Of a DNA stretch of 64,000 bases, positions 1 through 12,900 are shown in pieces (positions within the stretch are counted from its first letter, which is position 1; every line of letters starts with the position of its first letter). This stretch comes from Halichondria panicea (Eukaryota; Porifera; Demospongiae; Suberitida; Halichondriidae), in NCBI RefSeq assembly GCF_963675165.1, contig NC_087388.1, positions 5,585,047-5,649,046 of the forward strand, given 5' to 3'. The position numbers were made by a program, and so were the translations under genes. The notes below the pieces were generated by a model. The model worked only from the letters and a program-made list of their open reading frames with translations, was not told the DNA's origin and ran no database searches.

Positions 1-1
1 G

Positions 2-3000
2 AAACCTACAAGAGGGAAAATATCCGGTCGAACATGTGCACTAGCCTTTGCTGCTCTTGTTGTGATGGCTCTCACTCTGGTGATAGTGATCGCCATTATT
101 GTGTTCAGACCCACGACAACTGAGTCCAGGACTGAGACCAGCGCCTCTAGTGATCAGGTGGAACTACTCAAACAAGAGATGAAGAATTTAAGGGAGCTTG
201 TCAGCGAACAAGCTACTAAACATGCTTCCAACATTTCATCATTGAAAGAGCTTCACGGCAATGCAATAGAAGAAATCCAACAGCTATTTAGTGGCTCAAA
301 TCTAAGAAACAACGAGATTATTCAAGAGCTACAAAATCAACTGGACAACTCGAATCAAACGATTCAGCAGCAAATAAGTAGCTCAAATCTAAGAAACAAC
401 GAGATTATTCAAGAGCTACAAAATCAACTGGACAACTCGAATCAAACTATTCAGCAACAGATAAGGAGCTCAAATCTAAGAAACAACGAGATTATTCAAG
501 AGCTACAAAATCAACTGGACAACTCGAATCAAACTATTCAGCAGCAAATAAGTAGCTCAAATCTAAGAAACAACAAGATTATTCAAGAGCTACAAAATCA
601 ACTGGACAACTCGAATCAAACTATTCAGCAACAGATAAGGAGCTCAAATCGAAACAACGAGATTATTCAAGAGCTACAAAATCAACTGGACAACTCGAAT
701 CAAACTATTCAGCAGCAAATAAGTAGCTCAAATCTAAGAAACAACGAGATTATTCAAGAGCTACAAAATCAACTGGACAACTTGAATCAAACTATTCAGC
801 AGCAAATAAGTGGCTCAAATCTAAGAAACAACGAGATTATTCAAGAGCTACAAAATCAACTGGACAACTCGAATCAAACGATTCAGCAGCAAATAGTTCA
901 GCTAACTGTAAACATTGATGCTAAAATCGACAACACTACCCAGATGCACAATCAGAGGTACCTCGACTGCAAACAGACTGCTTTCTCTCTGAATGAGCAG
1001 ACACAGAGAAATGTCAGCCAACAGATCGAGCTACAGGCCACCAAGTGTTCAGAGGGAATCAATGCACTACAGCTGCAAGCAAACAACTCAAACACAGCAA
1101 TTCAAATAGTGCAAATGAACATTCAAACTTTGGGATTAAATCTCACGGAAACAAGCACAAATGTTGAAACTCTTGAATACAATTTTAGGGAGCTAAACGC
1201 AACAGTTATTGAACAATGTAGGTAACACTATCAATAAATTCTTTATTATAATAACGTTCTTCCTCCATAGTGGCATTAAGTTGTGAAGTGCAATCCCCAC
1301 CTACTAATGGAGGTGTCAATGTACAGGCTGGTCCAAACTCACTAACTTATGGACTGGGCTCAGTGGCTACCTACTCATGTGACCCAGGCTATGCTCTAGT
1401 GGGACAGAGGACCAGGACTTGTCAGGACAATAACGGAGGGACAGTCACCATGGGAACATGGAGTGGTGCACTACCACTTTGTCAAGGTACTACCGTATAG
1501 CGTGAAATTTTGAGGCACTTATATTTCGTGGATTGGCCTCTAAAAGCATTTTCGTTGCACAATGTTCGTGGAATGACTTACCAGAAGCCACGCCTTTAAA
1601 TCTTTGCACATTATAGCAGGTAATTCTGATTAAAGAACAATTTTCGTGGACTTAATTTTCGTGTAGGATTGCTACTCACGAAATCCGCGAAAATTAAGCC
1701 CCTCGAAAATTTCGCACTATACGGTATATACTACATAATGATTGCAAATACTTAGCATAACTCCAAACAGCTCTACACTGTCTGGAGCTTGCAACACCTA
1801 ATAATGGAAATGTGGTACTCAGTAACCCATCTCTACTAGTGGGTACCATGGCTACCTACACCTGTAACCAAGGCTACGTCCTAGCTGGTGATACAACAAG
1901 GACTTGTAATGAGAGAAGTGACAGAACTATTGGAAGTTGGAACGGAATCATGCCCAGATGTGAAGGTAAGAAAAACAACAGTAGGGGAGTGTCTAAACAG
2001 AATTAATGCGTATAAACAGTATATATAAACAGACATGTAAAAACACACAGTTATCATCAGATGTCAGCCATTGACTCAGCCGAGTAATGGAGTAGTCAGT
2101 ATCTCTACTGGTACACAGGGAGTGAACCTTGGTGTGGGAGCTATAGCAACCTACTCCTGCAACACTGGTTACAGACTAGTGGGACAAGCTAGCAGGACCT
2201 GTGTTAGTGGTGGCGGGACTAACGGAACATGGAGTGGAACTGAACCAACTTGTGAAGGTATTTAAGCAATTCACACAGATTAAGTTATTGTCGAAATCGC
2301 ACACAGAGATACTCACTTGCCCCTCATTAAGTCCCCCAACTAACGGAGCTATCACATTCACTCCTGGTGCTGACAACAGCAACATTGGACTGGGCTCAGT
2401 GGCTACCTACTCCTGTAACATCGGCTATGTACTAGTGGGACACACCACCAGAACATGTCAGAGCTTGTATGGGGGAGCTTCAGCAGCTTGGAGTGGAAAC
2501 ATAACAATTTGTCAAGGTATTAAACAGAAAGGTTATTCTCCAGTAGTACAATCATGAACATCTATAGCCCTACAGTTATGGGTAATAAGTTCTACCCGCA
2601 GCATGAACCTTAAAGTTACTTCTTACGAAAGTAAATCAAAATCCTAGAATATCTCTAAATATTTGTAGTGTACCGAACATTAATAGTTACTCCGTAATTA
2701 AGGGTTGTTTTCCTATAGGCCCTGTCACATAATTATACATGCAGAGGCAGTCTACTGTCCAGTGCTAACGGCCCCTGGCAATGGTAGTGTGACGGTCAGA
2801 TCTGGATTCAACCCCGTCAGTGTGGGCTCAGTGGCTACCTACTCATGTGATCCAGGCTACGCCCTCTTGGGAACCACCACCAGGAATTGTGCGGACCCAG
2901 ACAGTGACTCAGTGGGAACATGGACTGGAGCAAAGCCAGAATGTGCAAGTGAGAAGGAATTCGTATTTAAATGCAAACCAATGAATCATGTGATAATTTA

Positions 3001-5182
3001 CTGCAATAAATAATCACACACAGTCATTATTTGCGTTGAGTTGACAGTTCTTGAAAACGGCACCCTTGTGATCAGTTCTACTCTGCTTGGTGTGGGTACT
3101 ACTGCCAGCTACACCTGTAACCAAGGTTATGTTCTGGTTGGCGATGTCACTAGGACTTGTCAGGACACCAGCGGAGGGACTGCTACTATAGGATCATGGA
3201 GCGGAAGTGACCCAGAATGTCAAGGTATGTCAGAGGGAAGGTTGATCAGCACATGTGTATAATTAATGGACTATTATTTCAGCACAAAAATCCTTATATA
3301 ATTATGTATGTACATGCATGCATACAGTGATTCATTGCTCTGAGTTGACGGTTCCTGAAAACGGCACCCTTGTGATCAGTGCTACTCTGCTTGGTGTGGG
3401 TACTACTGCCAGCTACACCTGTAACCAAGGTCATGTTCTGGTTGGTGATGTCACTAGGACTTGTCAGGACACTAGCGGAGGGACTGTTACTATAGGAACA
3501 TGGAGCGGAAGTGACCCAACATGTGAGCTTGATATAAACTAGTAGTATAATTATATAGCACAGGTGTTACAGAAATACAAAAAGTTCATTTGTTAGTAGC
3601 ACAAGTAGAGAATTGAGAAATGCCGTAACTAACTCAACAAATAAAAGCAAGTCATAATGTGCAATACATACATACAGGTGTTGTACCTAACAGAGCTATG
3701 ATAGATTGTCAAGATACAACTTGCCGATACGAACAGCTGGTGTGTCCAGAACAAGATAACTGCACAGTAGATTGCTATGACTCAAGATCGTACGCTTGCT
3801 TCCAGACTGACGTGTATTGTCCGAGTGGGATAGGAGATTGTACGCTCAACTGTGACGACTCTTACGCCTGTCTACAAGCTAACACAACATGCCCTCAGGG
3901 AGACTGCATTGTGAACTGCCTGAATGACTACACATGTTTGAGCTCAGCTTTTAAATGCTCTGGAGACAACTGCATCTTCAACTGTCAGAGACAAGAGTCG
4001 TGTTCTAATTCAAACATGGAATGCACGAGTGGCAACTGTACGGTAAATGGCAGAGGTTACTATTCTCTTCGATACTCAACAGTCTCCTGCCCACCAGATG
4101 GAGAATGTGTTGTCAACTGTACTGGTGACCTTTCTTGTCAAAGCTCTCAGCTCACATGTCCGAGTGGAGGCAACTGTGTGTTTAATTTCCATGGGGACCA
4201 CTACAATAATGATTATATTGGAAGGGACACAACCATTTCATGCCAGGAGAACAGTACCTGCAGTATCTCCTGTAGTGGCCGATATACATCCAACGACCAC
4301 CAATGCTATCGCTCTCGCATCACCTGCCCCTCAGAGAGTGGGGACTGTAGTGTAGAGTGCAGTGGGTACTGGTCTTGCCAGTCTTCAACCATTGTCTGTG
4401 GTCATGGCAGAGAGTGCTTGAGTTGCAGCGGCACATACTCTTGCTACAGTGCAACCATCACACTTCCTAACATTGATAGGGCCAGCTTAAATTGCACTGG
4501 ATCCTACTCATGCTACAGTGCAAGAATAACCTGTCCAATTAACAACGACTGTGCAATAAATTGCAGGAGCTTATTCTCCTGCAGGTATGCAACTATTACA
4601 CTTCCCAACACTGAGACAGGCAGCTTAAGTTGCGCTGGATCTTTCTCATGCCAAAACACAAGAATATCGTGCCCACATAACAACACCTGTACGATAAATT
4701 GTACTGGCCAGTCCTCTTGCAGCAGTGCAACTATCACACTTCCCAACACTGGCACAGGAACTTTAAGTTGTACTGGCCAGTCCTCTTGCAGCAGTGCAAC
4801 TATCACACTTCCCAACACTGGCACAGGAACTTTAAGTTGTACTGGCCAGTCCTCTTGCAGCAGTGCAACTATTACACTTCCCAATATCGATACAGCCAGC
4901 TTAAATTGCACTAGTGAAAGCACATGCCAGGTTTCAAGAATCACCTGCCCAAACAACAACAATTGTACAATACATTGTGACGGCCAGTACTCTTGTAACA
5001 ATGCCCGAGTGACCTGTCCCACTGGAGACCACAGCTGCAACATCCTCTGCACTGACCCGCTGTCCTGTCAAGGCTTGAGTATCACGAACACACACAATGT
5101 CTACCTACAATGCTGCGGTAGTTTGTCCTGTGCCGGAACTACTGTCACCCCATCCTCAACAGAGTGTCCGTACATACAATAA
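2..5182 (+). CDS. Membrane-anchored coiled-coil / sushi / Cys-rich repeat surface protein (5' partial)
   Basis: Nine exons keep one frame: 2-1217, 1271-1486, 1771-1965, 2051-2257, 2307-2516, 2745-2948, 3024-3224, 3328-3522, 3678-5182 (stop TAA). This gives 1382 visible residues; the frame is open to the left edge, so the N-terminus is missing. A basic stretch precedes a hydrophobic segment at visible residues ~12-36, consistent with a type II membrane anchor. Next come seven 29-residue coiled-coil repeats, then seven sushi/CCP modules (four Cys each, with TYSCxxGY and W-S-G motifs), each on its own phase-1/phase-1 exon as is usual for this family. The last exon is a ~500-residue Cys-rich repeat domain I do not recognise. 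The last sushi Cys codon is split across the intron (T at 3522 plus GT at 3678), supporting the join. Sushi modules bind proteins or glycans, so an adhesion or recognition role is likely but inferred. An ATG at 62 could also start a shorter product. Confidence 0.85.
290..895 (+). repeat. Seven tandem 87-bp coding repeats (29-aa coiled-coil unit)
   Basis: Seven nearly identical copies of an 87-bp unit lie inside the first exon of the sushi gene. Each encodes an N/Q-rich 29-residue helix with Ile and Leu at coiled-coil spacings. Copy five lacks one Leu codon (3-bp deletion), so the frame is kept. Every copy carries the N-glycosylation sequon Asn-Gln-Thr. Near identity at DNA level indicates recent expansion or homogenisation, and copy number may vary between alleles. 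Confidence 0.95.
1491..1726 (+). mobile_element. MITE with TACCGTATAG termini in sushi-gene intron 2
   Basis: The ends are inverted repeats: TACCGTATAGCG on the left and CACTATACGGTA on the right, with AAATTT just inside both. It begins four bases after the exon-2 donor GT (1487-1488). Related copies lie at 26166, 34300 and 55892. No coding capacity is visible. Confidence 0.8.
4703..4909 (+). repeat. Three tandem 69-bp coding repeats in the Cys-rich domain
   Basis: Units start at 4703, 4772 and 4841; the first two are identical over 69 bp and the third diverges at its end. Each encodes 23 residues with the pattern C-x-G-x-x-S-C then SATITLPN. The whole C-terminal domain (3700-5179) is built from older copies of related units, alternating CP....C.I.C and ATITLPN blocks. 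A beta-solenoid fold is plausible from the regular period, but this is inference. Confidence 0.9.
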
Positions 5183-5185
5183 CAA

Positions 5186-5827
5186 AGACACAAAAAATTA
5201 GTTTAGGTGCTGCATTAGTGAAACACATACTCTATAGAACTAAATATAGAATGTACTGTTTTGGAAACTGTCACATTAGTTTTTATCATAAAATTAATGT
5301 GTATTATGTCCATTGTTTCTGAGACGTGTGTAAGTAAAAGTAATCATACTACGAGTTGAGTTCTACTCAATTTGGAAGTGCAGCTTGGCAAATCTTTCCT
5401 CACTGATGCAGCTTCCAATAGCTAATGATCGGCAAAAATTAATACCAAGTATAGAAGACGGTGTTGCTACGCCTGATTCTCAGTGGCAAGTAAAATATAG
5501 CCTAACCCGAGAACAAAGCTATTTTGCAAATCCAACAATCAGAAGATCCAAGCTTAGAAATCTTACTAGTTTTACAAGCATATAGAATACACACACACAG
5601 ATCGATTACTCGATACGTATAATAATTATATTGCACAAGAACCAGTACATGTAATGTGAAAACTGATATAACGTATTTAAGCACGCATGCACATTTGGTT
5701 ATCCCCACAAGGGATAACACTTTTTGGGAATGGAAATGAAATTCCAATACTGTATACCATTGTTAGAGCGATATTTAACCATAAATTAGGATAATTTCTT
5801 ATCAATTTTCATCGATAAGAGAAACCG
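5186..5827. other. Gene-free interval downstream of the sushi gene
   Basis: AT-rich sequence with short open frames but no recognisable domain, splice-consistent exon or inverted-repeat element. It presumably includes the 3' UTR of the sushi gene; I see no clear canonical AATAAA. Confidence 0.5.
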
Positions 5828-6090
5828 TCATGAAATTACAGTTGGCATAGCAGAGAGGAGAGGATAAAGAGGCGTTTGCTCTTGGTCACGTATGGTGGAG
5901 ATAAGTTCAAATATATAAGTGTACAACTGTTCCATGGCTTCAATGTCCAACACGAGATGGAATACTTGGTTAGAGGCTCCTCTCAGTTTCTGGTGCATGG
6001 GGTCAAAGGACATATCGGTATCTGTCTCGGCAGCGAGGTAACGGCCGGTTGCCAGGTGCTTGAATCGGTACAGGTTGTTCTGGTCCAGCC
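5828..6090 (-). pseudogene. IP3-receptor-like MIR-domain fragment
   Basis: On the minus strand an open frame starts after a possible AG acceptor at 6091-6092 and reads LYRFKHLATGRYLAAE, which strongly resembles the MIR-domain signature of inositol-trisphosphate receptors. It continues through VFHLV and YIFEL, matching the following part of that domain, to a stop at 5828-5830. No neighbouring MIR or channel exons are visible upstream or downstream, so this is probably a detached exon or gene fragment. It could be a terminal exon of a short gene whose other exons I missed. Confidence 0.5.
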
Positions 6091-6938
6091 CTCATCTCCC
6101 CACATACATTGAAATAATTATTTGTGGCCATTGTGATTATAAATTATAGGTATGTGGCAAGGGGGAGGGGCTGGGGGAGGGGCTGCTTCTGTAATAATTA
6201 ATATCATGATGGAGTCCATGCATGCACAAGAATATCACATGATCAATGATAATAACAGTTATAACTAGACAATGCTTAATTTGCCGAATTTTAGATGGAG
6301 ATGGCGCTATGTTAGTAGCTCTCTTTGCTCCATATATTTCTGCTGCAAGAACATAATATTCTCATGATCAATCATTTTCTATTCTCAATCATTCTCCTAT
6401 AGCAATTAAATATCCCTATATGGTCACCGTACACACACACACACACAATTAAGTTGCATTGTGCACCAAAAAGCCAGTGCGAAAAAAAATTTAAACTATT
6501 TTTATGTTCAGACTCCGTCCTTTTGTGTATTTGTCAGTTAAAAAAACAGGATATGACGTCATCAAATAATGGGATAATGTAATGAAGGCCTCCCTCCCTC
6601 ATCGGGGTCGAGCTAGTATTCTCATCTGAAACAAGTATCAACTAACAGTGGCCTTATCTCTGCCACATTTTATGATTGTACCAGTGAAAATCAGTATATA
6701 TATACGGTGATCATGTGCACGAATGCAAAATAACAAGCATCGATCAATATGTCAGTATAATGCGAAATAAAATTATAGAGATGAAGAGATATAATAATAA
6801 GCCATAATAATTATAAAGACTGACTATTAAATTTCGTCAGAACAGAAAACTCAACAAAACACAATTAAGATGATTTAATGCCGGTTGAACTAGCACAAAA
6901 TGATAAAGATGAATCCACTAATTGCTGACAGCTGCATG
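6091..6938. other. Gene-free interval with short simple repeats
   Basis: AT-rich DNA with a short (AC)n run near 6430 and a GGGGAGGGGCTG doublet near 6160. No exon, RNA gene or transposon end is recognised. Confidence 0.5.
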
Positions 6939-9900
6939 TCACAGTTCCCTGACCTCTGCAAACAGTTTAACAGTGTCTCTAATTTTGGACAACTTTGTCT
7001 CCAGTTCACTGATTTGTTGCGGCACTGTCTCCAACATTTCTTGAGCTTCTCTCTCTGCTGCCAGTACATTGTCCAATAGTGAGGTGTAATTCTCCACTTC
7101 TCTAATTAGGCCGTTAACTTCGGCTTGTTCGTCATCGTACGAGTTCTGTAACAGCTGCTTCTTGTAGAGGAAAGCTTGGTACTCATTCTCGACAACTGTG
7201 CGTGTGCGTGTGTATGTGTGCATGTATGTGTTGATGGGATAAGTGATGTGTATTGACGGGGGACTATAAAGATGTATTATGAAAGGCTCCATTTTTGGTT
7301 GAGATCCGTACCTCAATGGACTTAAGGTAACATGCTTCTCCCGGCAAATACCAGGATAGGTGTATATTATGCTTTCAGGCTAACACATGTATGATGTCTC
7401 ACTACTATACAATCCTCCAAAGTCGTTCATAAGGCGTACATGTACTTTGACACAATGTACCCGGCCATTAATTTTAGTTAACAGTGAACTGTTAGAGAAC
7501 TTCATAGCTACAGAATAATACTAGCACTGACACAGTGCACCATTAAACTACCTCACACTAAGTACCGACTATAGACGTACCCTCCATCTCCTCCTCGACC
7601 TGTGGCAGCTGCTCTTTGCATTCCTCCTCTCTCTGAATGAACAGCGGGGCCAGCGTGTCCGCAAGGTCAAGGGTCACAATGTTACGACCGAAATCACTAA
7701 AGTCAGACAAATCTGCATGTGTGCGTGTGGGGGGGGGGGGTATATGAGTACACTTGTGACGTTGTACGTTTGTGTGTATGCAGTGTTGCAAGCATTCTTA
7801 CGAGCATTCTCTTAAAGACAAGCATTCTTAGCTCACCATTTGATGTTGGTGTGATTGTATTAATGCCCAGTGTGTCATGTGACATGGTTCCCTTTTTCTG
7901 ATTGGATGATTCTCCAAGCTCCTCACCTTCCGTCGACTTTGTCGTCTCAGGAGGGGTCTTATCAACGAGTGGGCGTGACTTAAACACGTCACCACAGCGA
8001 CCACACTTGAAGTAGTTCCTCAGTCGAATTTTGTGACAGCTGATACAAGAGATGGGAGCAGTGCTCTTCAAAACTGCACGAGGGATGGTGAAAATACAGT
8101 CAATGATTCAATGGCCACAGATCAAATCTGTCATTCAGTGAATAATTATAAGTCCTAACCAGATTTCGTTCATAATATGGAATTCCTCCCTAAAATAGCC
8201 ACCACTTGAAAGAAAATTATTGTTATGGTACAACGAGTCAACTCACTCTTTTCCTCGTGGCTTTGCTGGGAGGTCTTGTACTCTGTGGGGATAACAGCAA
8301 TATTAATAGAGTTAATTCTTCAATACAGTCAAGTTGTGAGTACACAAAAATATCGGACCAAAGAATATGGACACTGCATGGCCAACAACAACGGAGTCTT
8401 AGATCGATAAGAACATTGACCAGAGTGAGTCTTACCTCGGCCTCCTCTGCTCCCCTTGTAGGCGTGACTGGGCGTGGCAGAGTTGGGGAGGGGGGCTCCA
8501 CACTTGTGGCACTGAGACACTATCGACAGATTGGGACGACCACACCTACAAAATCGTTGAAACTTTTTTAAATTCAAAACTAATGATAACAAAACACAAT
8601 GGTCGGTGGTGGTTGGTAAATTCTGATTAAAGTACATGTATATAAAATCACATGACCTTGTGGCCACACCCACCTCAAACAAGCCCTCCCCTGCAAGTGG
8701 CTCCGACAGCCGATGCACTTCTTAGCCATCTTGCTGTTGAGTTGACCGCACTCATAGCACTTCCTCGACGAGGCCATGTTGCCTATGAACGTCGTCTTTG
8801 TGAGCAGCTGTCCCCCTCCTCCGTTAGTAACCAGTGCTGGGTCTACCCCCTCGGAGCGACGAGAGTCCTGTAAAGGTTAAATCACATATTACAGTACACA
8901 GATGGTAATGTATATAATTATGTGTATAAATACAAATTAGGCATTGATTAGCAATTACAAGTACACGTACAATAAATAGACCAAACCTGAGGGAATAGGT
9001 TTTTGAGGACAGCACTTCTGATGGGAGGGGCTGAGAACTTAGGGGAGGTGGGGGACGAGGGACTGACCACGCCCTCATTTGATGAGGTGGTAGGGGTTGT
9101 CACTAGAGAGGTAGACGTGAGAGTGTGACCTGTGTGTGTGTGTGTGTGTGTATGGAATAACAGTGACAGCGGGTATAACAAAATCCACAAAACCATGCAT
9201 TATGCTGGTAGCTATTATACACGCCTCGGGCAGACCAACAGTAATGGCCGTAATAAAGAGGTGGTCTGCTCTAACACAGGTCAAACACATATACTATGGA
9301 GACCACTACCCTACTCCTTGTGTTATACACAGCACATGATACACACGGCCACATAATTATCCAAAATAAAAACCTTTATGCTAAACTATTCTCACCCGAT
9401 GTGACAGTCCAGGTGTAGGTGAGGTTGGCATGACACTGAGCACAGCTGGTGGCACTGGTGGGGCAGAGCATACCACAAATCGGGCAAATCCGTCCCAAAC
9501 CACTACCACAATACACACACTTCCGTTTGTCCATCGGGTTGCTACGGCGACACGACGTACACATTCGCTCAGGCATATTAACTTCGTTGAATGATACACT
9601 GTTCTTTTGTGGCAGTGAGGAAATTTGTGAGTTGGTTGTATATTTTCGACTCTTTTGAGCAATTTTCTTGGCCAGACTTTGAAGTACCTTTCTTCTCGGA
9701 CCTCCCAAAGATGCCTTCGATGATGAAGCACTTGAGACAACATTGGAATGGGAGTAACTAAATTGGGTTAAACTTCGTGGAATCGAGACAATCAGAGATT
9801 CCAATTCTGATTCTGATGTCGTTGTTGGTATCAGATTTTTGATGGAGACGGGCGGCGATGATGTCATCGTTAAATGCTTGGGATTGGGGGATTCCCCTAT

Positions 9901-12900
9901 GCTCTCCCAAGATGAGGTAAGATAAGGCACCATTCCGTACACTGGAGAAATGAGCTTGTCCGCGTCCGACTGGCCAATCAGATGACTTGAACTAACGACA
10001 GGGGGCGTGCGACTAACGAGGCTAATGGACGGAGGTTGCGAGTTATTTGGAGTGTCGTTAAATTGATACATGAAGACGTTGTGCTCCTTCTGATTAGAGG
10101 GGGCGGTGCTCGTAGTGGGTGTGGCCTTGTGATGGATGGGGACCTTTCGTGGTCGTCCCCCCTTTGCCTGGGGAATGGGTGGAACCTGGCGGGAAATTAA
10201 GAATATTGAAATAATGATCTTATAGCCTCTAGACACAGTGTACTGGTATTGATAAATTATGCTATGAATATTCTAAATTGAAATGATGGATCTTATAATT
10301 ATAGCCTCTATTAGTAATTAACCTTCTGTGGTTTTAGGGTTAGGCCATAAACTATGCCCTTTTTGTGTCCTAGGGGGTCAAAGTGTCCCTTGGGTACATA
10401 TACACAATGTACAAAGGGGTACTGTAAGTACATGTACCTGGGTATACTAGCTGTATTCAATGTATGCAGTCTAATGTTGATTTACCACTTCAACTTCTTG
10501 TGAGATGAATGCTTCATACACGACGTTGGGAGGGATGACTCCGTACGACCGAGCTAGCTTCTCCATCTGCACACGTGCACGTGAGGGGAGGTATCGAAAT
10601 GATTATAATTACCTTATAAAAGCATGTTGTAATTAAATCCTATGATAATGGGCATTAGGTATCGTTTAATGAACGAGGAATAGTGCGAAACATACGTCTT
10701 AGTTTAGTAAGCATCGATTGATTTTTAGAACTACTGTAAGTACTTCAGAGAAAGGTGGGAGAGATTCAAAAGCCAAAGAAGAGATAAACTTAACTAACTG
10801 TGTGAGTGAGCCGGCATACCTGAGAGACTAGTATGAGTCCACACACAGGACAGTGAGGTGGCAGTGCTCCCAGTTCTATCAGCTTCACCCTCACAATGGA
10901 GGCAGCTCTGATACTGCGCACATGGAGCTTCCTCATCCTCATCTTGAAGTTCACCCTCGTCACGTACACCTTGAATAACTCCTCGTACACCTGGACACGG
11001 AGAGAAATACAGTGACAGTGGGGTTAATCCAAAACAGAGACAGTGGGGTACGTTAATCCAAAACAGAACATGTACATGCTACTTTAATTAGAATGTTTCA
11101 GAGGGGGGTGGGGTGGGGTTATATTAGCGTTTACATTGGTCAAGGAGCCTCATGTACATATAGCCTCTCAGTATATTTCGGAGTTTCGGAGTTCACTTGG
11201 TCGGAGACTTGGTTTCAAAGTAGTTTGAACACACGTACAAAAGGTACACTACCGTCACTATAATTATTGATATTACAAAACTAACCTGGTAGAGTCCCAT
11301 GTAGAAGACGCCTGGGGCCATAACGTACACCACTAACTTCATTTCGGCCCATTTTACCTGACACAGAAGGCCAACACCTAAAATAGGGAATGGAGAAAAA
11401 TCGTTACTCCTTATCAAAAAATTTAATGTCAATTTTAATTACCTAAGTTGTAATTTCTTCCCAGATCAATGACATCAGGATGTGACGGTAGGGTTGCTTC
11501 CTGTATCACTTCCGGTGTAGGCTCCACCCCCTGTGAGGCGTGTGTGGGTTGTGAGGCGTGTAGAGGTTGTGAGTTGTGTGTGGGTTGTGGAGCGAGGAGA
11601 TCTTCAATAGGCTGATGGAGAAACTGCAAACAGATGAAAAATGATGAAATTAGAAAATTCCCAAGATTATAGTATATATATGAAGCGTATTATTGTACTG
11701 ATGTAATAATTGCTCACATGACTAAATGATCTGAGAGTGTTGATGACAGAGCCGGGGATGGGGACTCCAGAAATGGCCGCTAGTCGAACTGCATCACTCA
11801 AGCTCAGCAACTTCAATTTGCCTGCCGAGAAAAATGACGTGCGCAAAGAAGAAGTATTATGAGTTATTATTATCGCAAGAAGTGCCACATACAGTTTATT
11901 GGCACGGCAGAAATTATTTTACTTACACTACATACAATGTTTTGAGAGCAAAACAACATTTGCGAAGAGCCCAAATCAGCATAAATTTTGTTAATTAACT
12001 TCTGTAATCTACCGAGGATCTTGATGTACGTGATACAGGTACCGTGTGATGCTATTTTTGGAAGGCCATTAGCACAACTTTTTTTCACCCGCATAAATTT
12101 GTAGTAATATGATAGTAACTATAGGGCCGTAGAATTTTGAGATATTGCAAATTGTACTGCAGTATAAGGATCGATGACTATTGCAAGTGCCTAAGACAAC
12201 CTACAAAGGCCACATGTTGTACTTACGTACCTGTGAAGTTGGAGCTACTGCCGTGAGCTCGTAGGGTGTGTACTTGCAGGGAGGTGGCGGGCAGTGGGAC
12301 CACACCCATCTGTGTACGTAGCTGAGGATTCAAGTACGGCCGCTCATTCAGGATCTATATAGGGACAGGAACAATTGAATAGTTGCAGAGGTACATGTAC
12401 AGCAGCTATTACAGCTATAATTTATTGTTGGGTTAGGCGGTTCAATTTCACAATGTACAGTGAAATTTGCCATAGTTGTGGCTGTAATAAAGAGGTGGCC
12501 TGCTAACACAGGTCCAAACAAACACATGCTATGGAGAGACTTTGGGGCCCATTAACCTGGCTGTAAGGTGACCACAATAGAACACATGCTATGGAGAGAC
12601 TTTGGGGCCCATTAACCTGGCTGTAAGGTGACCACAATAGAACACATGCTATGGAGAGACTTTGGGGCCCATTAACCTGGCTGTAAGGTGACCACAATAG
12701 AACACATGCTACAGAGAGACTTTGGGGCCCATTAACCTGGCTGTAAGGTGACCACAATAGACAGGATTCACTGCGATAATTATAATTTGATGTGGGTTAG
12801 GTCTCAAATTGTCTCGAGTGGTACAGTGTAGAGCAGCATAATGCAACTAGTATCTAACAATGGCTACAGTCACTCTCTCTCACCCTCTGCATGAAGTCAG

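Noticed and set aside
4513..5052. 179-residue minus-strand frame inside the Cys-rich domain
   Set aside because: It is a shadow of the plus-strand coding repeats, with no independent support.
8206..8571. Plus-strand 121-residue frame opposite the zinc-ribbon exons
   Set aside because: It overlaps a phase-consistent minus-strand exon and has no domain.
12503..12757. Repetitive minus-strand frame reading WSPYSQVNGPQSLS
   Set aside because: It is produced by the 60-bp intronic tandem repeat.
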